A stretch of 64,000 nucleotides of DNA from Pegoplata infirma. Lineage: Eukaryota; Arthropoda; Insecta; Diptera; Anthomyiidae. Positions 12,524 through 23,959 of this stretch are shown here, in pieces. The stretch lies in assembly GCA_963921195.1 (NCBI GenBank), contig OY992537.1, positions 177,089,021 through 177,153,020 of the forward strand, read 5' to 3'. Positions within the stretch are counted from its first letter, which is position 1. Each line of letters opens with the position of its first letter. Below the pieces are notes generated by a model. It was given only the letters and a program-made list of their open reading frames with translations. It was not told the DNA's origin and searched no databases. The position numbers and the translations under genes were made by a program.

Positions 12524-13660
12524 TAAAAAGTACCTTTTATAAGAAGTACATTTTATAAAAAGTACCTTTTATAAAAAGTACCTTTTATAAAAAGTACCTT
12601 TTATAAAAAGTACCTTTTATAAAAAGTACCTTTTATAAAAAGTACCTTTTATAAAAAGTACCTTTTATAAAAAGTACCTTTTATAAAAAGTACCTTTTAT
12701 AAAAAGTACCTTTTATAAAAAGTACCTTTTATAAAAAGTACCTTTTATAAAAAGTACCTTTTATAAAAAGTACCTTTTATAAAAAGTACCTTTTATAAAA
12801 AGTACCTTTTATAAAAAGTACCTTTTATAAAAAAAACTTTTATAAAAACTACCTTTTATAAAAAGTACCTTTTATACAAAGTACCTTTTAAAAAAACCTT
12901 TTATAAAAACTACCTTTTATAAAAAGTACATTTTTGAAAAGTACATTTTATTAAAAGTACCCATTATAAAAAGTACCCTTTATAAAAAGTACCTTTTATA
13001 AAAAGTACCTTTTATAAAAAGCACATTTTATAAAAAGTAGCTTTTATAAAATGTACCTTTTATAAAAAGTACCTTTTATAAAAAGTACCTTTTATAAAAA
13101 GTACCTTTTATAAAAAGTACCTTTTATAAAAAGTACCTTTTATAAAAAGAACATTTTATAAAAAGTACATTTTCTAAAAAGTACCATTTATAAAAGGCAC
13201 CTTTTACAAAAAGTTCCTATTATAAAAAGTACCTTTTATACAAAGTACCTTTTATAAAAAGTACCGTTTATAAAAAGTACCTTTTATACAAAGTACCTTT
13301 TATAAAAAAACCTTTTATAAAAACTACCTTTTATAAAAAGTACCTTTTATACAAGGTACCTTTTATAAAAAAAACCTTTTATAAAAAATACCTTTTATTA
13401 AAAGTACCTTTTATAAAAAGTACATTTTTGAAAAGTACCTTTTATTAAAAGTACCCTTTATAAAAAGTACCCTTTATAAAAAGTACCTTTTATAAAAAGT
13501 ACCTTTTATAAAAAGTGCCTTTTATAAAAAGTACTTTTTATAAAAAGTACCTTTTATAAAAAGTACCTTTTATAAAAAGTACCTTTTATAAAAAGTACCT
13601 TTTGTAAAAAATACCTTCTATAAAAATTACGTTTTGTTAAAAGTACCGAAAGTACACTTT
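12524..13660. repeat. 16-bp tandem array A
   Basis: Repeats of TTTTATAAAAAGTACC with scattered variants (AGTACATTTTT, AAAACCTTTTATA, GGCACC). The unit is itself near-palindromic through TTTTATAAAA. The unit resembles the end of the neighbouring 146-bp repeat. Confidence 0.95.
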
Positions 13661-14444
13661 TTGGTACTTTTTTATTTCCTGAAATAATAATCATAGAAAC
13701 TTGAAATTGGAAAAGGTTCCAAAAAATATAATGGTCACAGAAACTTAAAATTTGGATTGTAAAAACCTTCGGTGAAAAAAAAAGATGTAGAAAAGTACTG
13801 TTTGGAAATTCCGTTTCTTAACGGGGATAAAAAGTACTTTTAATATTTGCTGAAACAATGATCCTATATAATTGGAATATGGAGTATAGGATACTTCGGT
13901 GAAGAAAAAATATTCTGGAAGAGGTACTTTTTGGAAATTCCGTTTCTAATGGGGGTAATAAAGTGTACTTTTGGTACTTTTTTTGTTCCTATAATAATTA
14001 CCTTAGAAGAAGGAGATGGAATTGGAAATGAAATGGAGTAGAACGGGGAACGAAATGGAATAGAGCAGGGAACAATATGGAATGATATTTGTTACTCAAA
14101 TTTTTCGTGTTTAGCTTTTTTCTCCATATTTTTTCCCTCTATATATTTTTTCACTCAAACTTATTTTTTTATTCCAATTTCTTTTTTCACTGAAATATTT
14201 ATTCACTCAAAATCCAAAATCCCGACATAAGGGCTCGCAAATTGTCAATATATTTTTCACCCGGGACGAACATGATAACATACCAGCGAAGTTATTCAAA
14301 TTTTATTGTTTAAATTATTCATTGAAATATTTTTTATGGAAGACTTAAACGTCCACAAGTAAATAAAACAAAGACTACGTAGGGGAATTTTTTGGAAATC
14401 GATAGAGTAATCCTGATCCTTCTATTATCCACTATTCAACACAA
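13660..14444 (+). other. Non-repetitive 3' part of Helitron-like unit 1
   Basis: Contains diverged 146-bp repeat remnants, then a GGAACGAAATGGAATAG-rich stretch and GGGCTCGCAAATTGTCA. The same motifs occur in reverse complement at 63180-63350, next to the second Helitron-like 3' end. No gene was seen. Confidence 0.5.
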
Positions 14445-14475
14445 CCGGTAAGGAAGTACCGGAATGGTAAGCTAG

Positions 14476-17300
14476 TCTATATATATAAAGGAGTTATGTG
14501 ACTGACTGGCATACTCATTCATCATCGCCCAGCCCAAACCGCTGAAGCTAGAGACTTGAAATTTGGACTGTAGGTTCACCTCCCGCAATATAGATCCACT
14601 ACGGCTGGAGTTTTTCCAATGTTTATTCTAAGGGGGTAAAAAGGGTAAAAAACTGTACTTTTGGTACTTTTTAAATCTCGTGATATAATGATAATATAGA
14701 CTTGAAATTTGGACTGTATGTTCACCTCCCGGAATATAGATCCCTTAAGGCTCGGTTTTTGCCAATGATGATTCTAATAGGGTAAAAGGGGTAAAAATAT
14801 GTGCTTTTGTTACATTTTATATTTCCTTAAATAATGGTACTAGAAAATTAAAATTTGCAATGTCGGTTCACCTCCCGGCAAAAAGATTCACTAAGGCTCG
14901 GGTTTTGCCAATGTTGATTCTACAGGCGTAAAATGGGTAAAAAAGAACTTTTGGTACTTATTTTTATTTACTGAAATAATGGTTGTTCAAACTTTAAATT
15001 TAGAATGTCGGATCCTTTAGTGAAATAAAACATTCTGGAACAAGTACTTTCCGAAAATTCTGTACCGTTTTCAAAAAGTACCTTTTATAAAAAGTACCTT
15101 TTATAAAAAGTACCTTTTATAAAAAGTACCTTTTATAAAAAGTACCTTTTATAAAAAGTACCTTTTATAAAAAGTACCTTTTATAAAAAGTACCTTTTAT
15201 AAAAAGTACCTTTTACAAAAAGTACCTTTTACAAAAAGTACCTTTTATAAAAAGTACCTTTTATAAAAAGTACCTTTTATAAAAAGTACCTTTTATAAAA
15301 AGTACCTTTTATAAAAAGTACCTTTTATAAAAAGTACCTTTTATAAAAAGTACCTTTTATAAAAAGTACCTTTTATAAAAAGTACCTTTTATAAAAAGTA
15401 CCTTTTATAAAAAGTACCTTTTATAAAAAGTACCTTTTATAAAAAGTACCTTTTATAAAAGTACCTTTTATAAAAAGTACCTTTTATAAAAAACACCTTT
15501 TATAAAAAACACCTTTTATATAAAGTACCTTTTATAAAAAGTACCTTTTATAAAAAGTACCTTTTATAAAAAGTACCTTTTATAAAAAGTACCTTTTATA
15601 AAAAGTACCTTTTATAAAAAGTACCTTTTATAAAAAGTACCTTTTATAAAAAGTACCTTTTATAAAAAGTACCTTTTATAAAAAGTACCTTTTATTAAAA
15701 GTACCTTTTATAAAAAGTACCTTTTATAAAAAGTACCTTTTATAAAAAGTACATTTTATAAAAAGTACCTTTTATAAAAAGTACCTTTTATAAAAAGTAC
15801 TTTTTATAAAAAGTACCTTTTATAAAAAGTACCTTTTATAAAAAGTACCTTTTATAAAAAGTACCTTTTATAAAAAGTACCTTTTATAAAAAGTACCTTT
15901 TATAAAAAGTACCTTTTATAAAAAGAACCTTTTATAAAAAGTACCTTTTATAAAAAGTACCTTTTATAAAAAGTACCTTTTATAAAAAGTACCTTTTATA
16001 AAAAGTACCTTTTATAACAAGTACCTTTTATAAAATGTACCTTTTATAAAAAGTACCTTTTATAAAAAGTACCTTTTATAAAAAGTACCTTTTATAAAAA
16101 GTACCTTTTATAAAAAGCACATTTTATAAAAAGTACCTTTTATAAATAGTACCTTTTATAAAAGTACCTTTTATAAAAAGTATTTTTTATAAAAAGTACC
16201 TTTTATAAAAAGTACCTTTTATAAAAAGTACCTTTTATAAAAAGTACCTTTTATAAAAAGTACCTTTTATAAAAAGTACCTTTTATAAAAAGTACCTTTT
16301 ATAAAAAGTACCTTTTATAAAAAGTACCTTTTATAAAAAGTACCTTTTATAAAAAGTACCTTTTATAAAAAGTACCTTTTATTAAAAGTACCTTTTATAA
16401 AAAGTACCTTTTATAAAAAGTACCTTTTATAAAAAGTACATTTTATAAAAAGTACCTTTTATAAAAAGTACCTTTTATAAAAAGTACTTTTTATAAAAAG
16501 TACCTTTTATAAAAAGTACCTTTTATAAAAAGTACCTTTTATAAAAAGTACCTTTTATAAAAAGTACCTTTTATAAAAAGTACCTTTTATAAAAAGTACC
16601 TTTTATAAAAAGAACCTTTTATAAAAAGTACCTTTTATAAAAAGTACCTTTTATAAAAAGTACCTTTTATAAAAAGTACCTTTTATAAAAAGTACCTTTT
16701 ATAAAAAGTACCTTTTATAACAAGTACCTTTTATAAAATGTACCTTTTATAAAAAGTACCTTTTATAAAAAGTACCTTTTATAAAAAGTACCTTTTATAA
16801 AAAGCACATTTTATAAAAAGTACCTTTTATAAATAGTACCTTTTATAAAAGTACCTTTTATAAAAAGTATTTTTTATAAAAAGTACCTTTTATAAAAAGT
16901 ACCTTTTATAAAAAGTACCTTTTATAAAAAGTACCTTTTATAAAAAGTACCTTTTATAAAAAGTACCTTTTATAAAAAGTACCTTTTATAAAAAGTACCT
17001 TTTATAAAAAGTACCTTTTATAAAAAGTACCTTTTATAAAAGTACCTTTTGTAAAAAGTACTTTTTATAAAAAGTACTTTTTATAAAATGAACCTTTTAT
17101 AAAAATACCTTTTATAAAAAGTACCTTTTATAAAAAGTACTTTTATAAAAGGTACCTTTTATAAAAAGTACCTTTTATTAAAAGTACCTTTTATAAAAAG
17201 TACCTTTTATAAAAAGTACCTTTTATAAAAAGTACCTTTTATAAAAAGTACCCTTCATAAAAAGTTCCTTTTATAAAAATTACCTTTTATTAAAAAGTCT
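14476..17300 (+). mobile_element. Helitron-like unit 2 (3' end not seen)
   Basis: Begins TCTATATATATAAAGGAG directly after the CTAG of unit 1, so the two units are head to tail with no spacer. It shares GTGACTGACTGGCATACTC and CCAGCCCAAACCGCTGAAGC with unit 1, followed by four diverged 146-bp repeats and a long 16-bp array. No terminal hairpin or CTAG was found on its right. Confidence 0.45.
15072..17300. repeat. 16-bp tandem array B with 687-bp higher-order repeat
   Basis: About 139 copies of TTTTATAAAAAGTACC. Rare variants recur at a fixed distance: CCTTTTATTAAAAG at 15690 and 16377, and AGTATTTTTTATAAAAAG at 16179 and 16866, both 687 bp apart. That is 43 units minus one base, which shows that a multi-unit block was duplicated. 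Confidence 0.9.
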
Positions 17301-17305
17301 AATTT

Positions 17306-17816
17306 ATGTTTTCTAATTTATGTTCAAAATCTTTTAAAATTTTGGCTTACATGTCAGTTGCCACGCCCCATTGTGCGATTCCGCCCATTTTTTTTTTAAG
17401 AGTTAGGAATGATAAAATAACATTATGTTTCATGTTTCGTTCACATACATTCAACAGGTGTCCAGTTATAGCAATTTTTTGTGTGAAATACAGAAAAAAT
17501 TTTAGAGTTACCTTTACATTTTACCTCATATCTTTTGAAATACTTGACCGATTAACAATAAATTTTCAAAGTTAGCAGCGTTGTATAAATACCACAAAAA
17601 TTTTATTAATAAAAAATTTTTCAAGCTTAATTTTTTTTTCATCTGCACTCAACTAAGACAACAAATAATTTGTAATACAATTTACTCTTCATAATTTCAC
17701 ACAAAGAAAATAATATTCATTCTAAACAACCAGAAAGACTTCAAATATTTTGTATATATTATCATTATAGTGGAGGGTATTCTAGATTCGGCACAGCCGA
17801 ATTTACTTCTTTACTT
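17306..17816 (-). mobile_element. Mini-me-like element, truncated
   Basis: The right part has GGAGGGTATTCTAGATTCGG, the palindromic TTCGGCACAGCCGAA and CTTTACTTGTTTT, which is the distal end of mini-me-like elements in reverse orientation. The GTCY microsatellite half is missing. The 89-residue open frame inside lacks any recognisable domain. Confidence 0.5.
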
Positions 17817-18268
17817 GTTTTATATACGCCCTGTTTGATTTAATGTCGGAAAAAGTAAAAAGTCATAAATAAAATAAAACTTCCACCAAATCCCTAGCAA
17901 CAATTAATTATCAATTACAATTAATTAAAAATTACAATTAATTAATTACAAAAAAAATATTTTATTAAAAGTGAAAAAGTGCAGAATAAAAAACGCATTA
18001 ATACCTAATTATTCATATCAATGTCGTTAAAATATGTCCAACTTCACAGCACATGTTTTGAAATCTGCACGTCAAACAGACGTCAAAACAAAATAGTGTG
18101 CTTTGACACTAATTGTTTTTAAAGTAAAACTTAAGAAGTTTTGAAATTTTGTTAATAGAAAATGTTTTTTTTTTTTTATTTTTTTTTAAATTACAGCATT
18201 TTTCTAAACGACTTTAAAAAAATATGTGGTGCATAAAATATTCGACGAATCAGCTTAAAGTGTAAAAA
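17817..18268. other. Unannotated AT-rich stretch
   Basis: No convincing ORF, RNA or terminal repeat was seen. Short AATTA runs at 17900-17950 form weak palindromes. Confidence 0.5.
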
Positions 18269-19985
18269 GAGGCATTCCACACCAACTGTTCCACTTCAGA
18301 AAAACCATATAGGTTTCAATAAATTATCATTTGCAAAGTGTTCGCACTTAGGATACTATTAAATACAATTTAAATTTTTAAAGGAAACACATGGGAGGCA
18401 TTACACACCGAATGTCCAGCGAAAAAAAACACGTGTACCGTAAACATCTGAAAAGCTTGTATGGATAGCCCTATATGGAACTTAGAAAATTGCGTTCTTG
18501 GTTTTTCAATTTTTCAAAAACTGGGCTTAGGAGGCGTGGTCAAATATTGGAAAAATGGTCAAATTAAAACGGAATGCACCACAATCTTAAAAATTTACAT
18601 TCTTATATAGTTTTGTATGGGCTATCGATTGAATTTTTTTTTTTTTTTGGAAAATTTTCAGAAACCGTTCTGAAATTTCCCATTTTTTAAAAAAGTTTTA
18701 AAAATCCGTCCACTTTTTTTTTTTTTTTTAATTTTTTTTTAAAGTTTAGATGATTGTCCATCCACACAAAAAAAAAATCAGAAAAACATTTTTCGTTTTT
18801 TTCGAGAAAATCGCATTTGAATTTTAAATTTCATAACAATTTTGTAATTTGCTTGTATTTTCTTGTATTAACGTTGCGAATGAGTAATATTCATGCAATT
18901 AATATTACTCATTCGCAACGTTAAAACAAGAAAATAAAGAAAATACAAGCAAATTACAAAATTGTTATGAAATTTAAAACGAAAAATGTTTTTCTGATTT
19001 TTTTTTGTGTGGATGGACAAACATATAAACTTTAAAAAAAAAATTAAAAAAAAAAGAAAAAAAGTGGCCGGATTTTTGATAAATTGACTTTTTTAAAAAA
19101 TGGAAAATTTCAGAACGGGTTTTGAAAATTTTCCAAAGAAAAAAATTTTATTCGATAGCCCATACAAAACTATATAAGAATGTAAATTTTTAAGATTGTG
19201 GTGCATTCCGTTTTAATGTGATAAATATTTAATCAAGGCAACTCGCCACAAATTCCACCATTTTTCCAATATTTGACCACGCCTTCTAAGCCCAGTTTTT
19301 GAAAATTAGAAAAACCAAAAACTTAATTTTCTAAGTTCCATACACTCAAAAAATTATGTTAGTAAAATCAACTGAAAATGTCAGTTAAAATAACTACTTT
19401 GTAAGTTGTTTTGGGGTCAACTACTTTTTCAGTTAAATCAACTAACAATGTTAGTTATTTTAACTGACAAAAAAACAACTTACATTTGTAGTCAAAACAA
19501 CTAACATGTAGTAAAAATAAAATAATCAATTTTTTTTTTTCAAAAATTTTTTCAGAAAAAAATTGAAGACCAAATTTTTTGGAAGACCAAAATTTTTCCA
19601 AGCTTTTTTTTAAAGATTTCACATCTTATCATAACAAAAAAGAAAATTTATTTTTATGTTTTGGAAAAAAACTTCGAAAATTTTTCAGAGATAAAAAAAA
19701 ATAAAATTAACTACTTTAAATAACAGTTACTACATTACAGTACTTTTTTGTTAGTTATTTAAAAAACCACTTAAAATAACTAACAGAAATAGTTGTTTGA
19801 TATTTTTCAAACAAAAACAACTGACTTTTTAGTTGAAAACAATTAACTACTGTAAAATATATAAACAACTAACATGTGGTAACTTACATAATTTTCTGAG
19901 TGTATAGGGCTATCCATACAAGCTGTTCAGAAGTTTACGGTACACGTGTTTTTTTTTTCGCTGGACATTTGGTGTGGAATGCCTC
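18269..19985. mobile_element. Foldback with GAGGCATT ends
   Basis: Ends GAGGCATTCCACACC (18269) and GGTGTGGAATGCCTC (to 19985), with a second internal copy of the end, GAGGCATTACACACC, at about 18395. From that inner end the sequence is a long inverted repeat whose axis lies near 18895, between oppositely oriented copies of AACGTTGCGAATGAGTAATA. The right arm is interrupted by the MITE at 19343-19902. The target-site duplication is unclear. Confidence 0.7.
19343..19902. mobile_element. TA-flanked MITE (CACTCAAAA ends) in foldback arm
   Basis: Starts CACTCAAAAAATTATGTTAG and ends CATAATTTTCTGAGTG, flanked by TA (19341-19342, 19903-19904). Removing it restores the symmetry of the surrounding foldback arms, proving that it inserted later. 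The interior repeats GTTAGTTATTTTAACTGAC-type palindromes. Confidence 0.8.
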
Positions 19986-20222
19986 ATATGTGCATATGTG
20001 TTCATATATGTTTCATATATGGTCATATATCTTCATTTATGTAGCCATATATCCTCGTATATGTTTCCACATACGAACATTTTTCATTGGGTTCATTAAA
20101 TTTTTTTAATATAATTTTGTTTTTCGTGAAAAAAAAAATATTTTTTTTTACCAAAACTACTTTTTCACCATGGGTAAACTTTTCGCATAAAAATTTTTCA
20201 TTTGTTTATCAAATAAACATAA

Positions 20223-20510
20223 AACAAGTGAGAGTGTTATATTCTTTGGTGCCGAATCTTTTATACTCTCCAAAATGTAAAATCACTTTTATGCACTTAT
20301 TTCTGAACTCACTTACAAAATGTACAGCTCTTTTGGTTTTTTAATGGGGTCCTCGACTGATATTTTAATTCGTTTTGCATGGAATAGCAAAGTAATATAA
20401 CATTATTTTTTCTAAAAAAACTTTGCTTTGGCAAGTACACCCAAATCTTCCGCAAAACATTATTATAATTTAATGTTTTGGGCAAGAGTACAAAATTCGC
20501 AGGCATTTTT
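20223..20510 (+). mobile_element. Diverged mini-me-like variant, + copy
   Basis: Contains ACAAGTGAGAGTGTTATATT, GCCGAATCTTTTATACTCTCC and AATGGGGTCCTCGACTGATA, then a segment recurring in reverse complement at 40805-41037. The (GTCY)n tract is absent, so this is a separate subfamily. Confidence 0.5.
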
Positions 20511-20599
20511 TGTCTTGTTTTCGATTTTTTTTTTTTTTTTTTGAAATTTGCACTATGCTTATATTTTACAGGAACTCTAAAAAAGCCTTTAAAATAAAG

Positions 20600-20830
20600 A
20601 TGTAATCGTGAGTTTTTTGACAATCACGTTAGCTCACGAAGGAACAATTTTAATTAAGCACGATCTTTTATTTACCTCACGCTTACGTGAGTATTGTGCG
20701 CATGATTTAATTTTTTTCTACTCAAGTGAGCATGAGGAAAATAAAAACTCGTACGTGATAAAAATTGTTTCTTTGTGAACGTGCGTGGTCGTCATAAAAA
20801 AAAACTCACTCACGATCCGATCTCTATTTT
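20600..20830. mobile_element. Probable MITE, GTGAGC-rich family
   Basis: Multiple copies of CGTGAG/CTCACG in both orientations, ending near CGATCTCTATTTTA. The motif set is shared with the hAT-type MITE at 46293-46670 and with 51880-52018. Ends and duplication could not be fixed. Confidence 0.4.
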
Positions 20831-21109
20831 AAATGGGTGCCTACCAAAAAAAAGTGTTTTAATGTAAAGACATTTGTGTTGCACTTAGGAAGTATTTGGT
20901 CAAGATTAAATAAGAACACGGTGCGTATGAGTGATATTGAGTGATATGTGCAGTAAATATAAATCATACGCGGGATGCTTATTAAAGGTGCCCCATCAGG
21001 GATGTTAAAGTTTGGTACATTTTGACTTTCAAAAGTACCGTGGTACTATTGCAACTAATTTGGTACAATTTAAAGATTTCCAATTTCAACGAAATATCGG
21101 TGAAGGACC

Positions 21110-21522
21110 CCATATTCTTTTTTTAATTTAAAAATCGGAATGTGGGTTGTGTAACACTGTTCTATCGATATTACCACGGTAAGTGTTCTGCTGAGATAAG
21201 CGAATTGATTCCGCGAGCACGAGTTTTTGTTCGGAGTACTCGCTTATCTAGTAGGGCTCATCCATTTGTTGTCGATTGCCCAGTGTACCGCACAACGCAT
21301 TACAGAGAAAATTCATTTATAAGTCGAACAATCCGTATGTGGAATATACTTCCTGCAGACGTCTTCCCTGTTAACTACAATCTAGAAAAATTCAAATCTA
21401 ATATCCACAAACACTACTCCCTCTTTCCTCCTTCCCATAACCTATTTTCCTAATTACCAACACAATGCACTGCATTTATAGGGGACATCACCTGAGTGTT
21501 GGTTAAGTCAAAAAAAAAAAAT
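21110..21522 (+). mobile_element. 5'-truncated non-LTR retrotransposon
   Basis: A coding remnant (21142-21453) is followed by a short 3' region and an A-run at about 21511-21521, as expected of a target-primed insertion that lost most of its 5' part. The left edge abuts a mini-me-like fragment (GGACCCCAT at about 21107). Confidence 0.6.
21142..21453 (+). pseudogene. C-terminus of non-LTR retrotransposon ORF2
   Basis: About 103 residues with LFYRYYHGKCSAEI, ELIPRARVF, RTTHYRENSFISRT, IRMWNILPADVFP and YNLEKFKSNIHK. This matches my memory of the region downstream of the reverse transcriptase in jockey/CR1-like elements (Fxx RT...W..LP..VF....L..FK). No RT catalytic motifs are present, so the copy is dead. 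The apparent first residue is only where the open frame begins. Clade assignment needs a profile search. Confidence 0.65.
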
Positions 21523-21959
21523 GCTTGCAAGGGAACTAATGGAGGACCGATTTACTCCCTAAATGAGACTCTTTTTAGTTTTTTTTTCTCTTGTCTTAAA
21601 TCTTATGAAATGTCAAGTCAAAATTGTGAATTTTTTTTAGAAAAATTTCCATAGTTAAAAACTATTTTTTTTAAAAAAAAGGTCTCAGAATTTGATTTTG
21701 ATTTGAAATTTCCTCTCGAATATGTGTTTAAAAATGCATTCTTATGCTTTTTGCACTAGAGAAATACAAGTTTATCATTATTAAAAAAAAAAAATATTCC
21801 ACGCCCATAAAATGGGGGCGGACCGAAAAAAACGACATTTTCTAATTCTATGGGTCCAAATGCAGGACTTTGAACTTCTTGTGGCATAAAAATGTGGCAT
21901 TTGTTAAACAAAAACACAAAAAATCATTTAAAAATTAGGTATCTTTCATATGTAAAACT

Positions 21960-22880
21960 ATTTTAAAAAACTTGTTTCTTTTTCTAAAGAAAAAATTCTC
22001 AGAATCTGAGATTTTTTTATGTGAAAAAGTCTTAAAAAGTCGCAGAAGAATTTTTCTATAGGAAAAAGGTCGCAGAATCTGAGTCTTTTTTTAAAAGACA
22101 AAGTTCTCAAAGTTGAAAAATAGTCTCATCTCAGACTTTTTCTATGGGAAAAAGGTCTTAGAATCAAAGACATTTTTTATAGGAATAAAGTCTCAGAATC
22201 TCAGAAAAATGTCTCAAAATCTCAAACTTTTTTTATAGGAAACAGGTCTTAGATTCTATGACTTCTTCTTAAAGTCATCTTAAAGTCTTCTTAAAGTCAC
22301 CTTAAAAAGGTCTTAAAATGACTTTTGATAAAGGAAACATTTTTTAGAATCTTAGACTTTTTCTATAGGAAAAATGTTTCAGAATCTGTCACTTCTTCTT
22401 TAGGGAAAAAGTGACAGAATTTGAGACTTTTCTATATAAGAAAAAGCTGTCAGGATCTGAGACTTTTTCTTTAGGACAAAGGTCGGAGAATCTGAGACTT
22501 TTTCTTTTGGAATAAGATCCCAGAATCTGAGAGTTTTTCTTTAGGAAATAGGCCTTAGAATCTGAGACTTTTTCTATTGGAAAAATGTCTAAGAATCTAA
22601 GACTTTTTCTATAGAAAAAAGGACTCAGAATCTAAATTTTTTTCAGTACAAAACAATTCTAATAATCATAGACCTCTCTATAGGAAAAACATCCCAATAA
22701 TGCTTTAAAATATGAGACTTTTTCTATAGTTAAAGGTCTCAGAATCTGAGACTTTTTCTGTGGAAAAAAGTCTGAGATTCTGAGACATTTTTCGTAAAGA
22801 AGAAACGATGTCTCAACATCTGGTATTTTCAATGTAGGAAGAATTTCTTCTATTAAAAAATTCTCAGGTTTAGACTCTTT
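21960..22880 (+). repeat. Diverged 35-bp satellite array, + orientation
   Basis: Units such as CAGAATCTGAGACTTTTTCT recur with heavy divergence. The array is followed by AATTTTCTTTTAAAACAAATT and then the GGTGAATTTACGATTTTTTT segment, matching the sequences after the main array at 7800-7880. The satellite and its flank therefore travel together. Confidence 0.85.
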
Positions 22881-23139
22881 TTATGTTTACGAAAAATATA
22901 CAATTTTCTTTTAAAACAAATTAAAAAATGATCTAAACGATCTAAAATATCTAAAATATCTAAACAAACCTCCTTCGACAAAAACTAATAAATTTGATGA
23001 TTTAATAGCTTTCCCATCACTTTTTTTTGCAAAAAAAACTTATCCCTTTTTTTGCTCGTCAACAAAGGTGAATTTACGATTTTTTTTTTCGAAAAAAAAA
23101 AAATAAAATTTTCCCCCCCAAACCTAAAAGCTGTACCCG

Positions 23140-23262
23140 CCACTGACAATAACAAATATACTTTATGGGGTCCTATACCTATATTTCGACGGGTTACACA
23201 CGGAATGACAAAGTGAGTATACCCCCATACCACAGTATATACAGTAGCGAAACTCTTAATGG
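23140..23262 (+). mobile_element. Mini-me-like terminal fragment
   Basis: Contains ATATACTTTATGGGGTCC, TATTTCGACGGGTTACACAC and TATACCCCCATACCACAG. Only the core-to-terminus part is present. A related end lies at 26525-26575. Confidence 0.55.
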
Positions 23263-23959
23263 TGAATTTTCCCCCTTTTTTATTCACCTCGTTTGGCTCA
23301 CACGTATAGGAAATGTGTGAATTCAACACATTTGTCAGAATTTTGAATTTTAAAGACAGTTTTCTTTTTTATTTTCATTGTGTACATTTATTTTTATTTA
23401 ATTTTTTTCATTTATGTATATGAAATTAAAAAAAAATAACTAAAATAAGATTATAGAGAGGCTAGGACTCGGGGAATCACGAGGCCATCATTAATGGAGT
23501 GAATTTTTTGAGGAAAATAACCAAAACAGCGTAGGAAAGTTTAACTAGGAGGAGAGAATGGGCAAAATGCTTCAAGCATGGAGTATACTCTATGGCTTCA
23601 AGTTTGCAATTACTATTTGCCTGGTTGGTACATAGAGTAAAGAATAAGAGGTATCATGGATGATGTTTTCTGTTAAGCAATTACAAACTTCAATTATGTC
23701 GAGATTGTATGGATAAAGATCTCGAGATAATCGTAGTTTTATATTTTTCTTCCTTCAAACTATCTCCCGTAATACCTTTTATTCTTCTTTACGCTATGTT
23801 TGATATTAATGAACCTTTATTAAATAAAATAACTGCATTTAATGTGTTTTGAATTACTTTATTTTTTAATTAATTCTCTAATAAAAGTTTAAAAAACAAA
23901 TATAAAAACCACGAATTTAAGATACTCAGATATTTTTTGTAAATATATTCCAACAGTAT

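Larger units (their letters stand above)
9561..14475 (+). mobile_element. Helitron-like unit 1 (split by a foldback)
   Basis: A 5' end TCTATATATA at 9561 is interrupted by the foldback at 9569-11711 and resumes at 11712 with TATATAAAAGAGTAATGTG. The 3' end has a perfect 6-bp hairpin (CCGGTA, loop AGGAAG, TACCGG; 14445-14462) nine bases before CTAG at 14472-14475. A 5' TC, a 3' hairpin and a CTRR end are the structural signature of Helitrons. No Rep/helicase gene is present, so it is non-autonomous. The interior is mostly tandem repeats. Confidence 0.55.
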
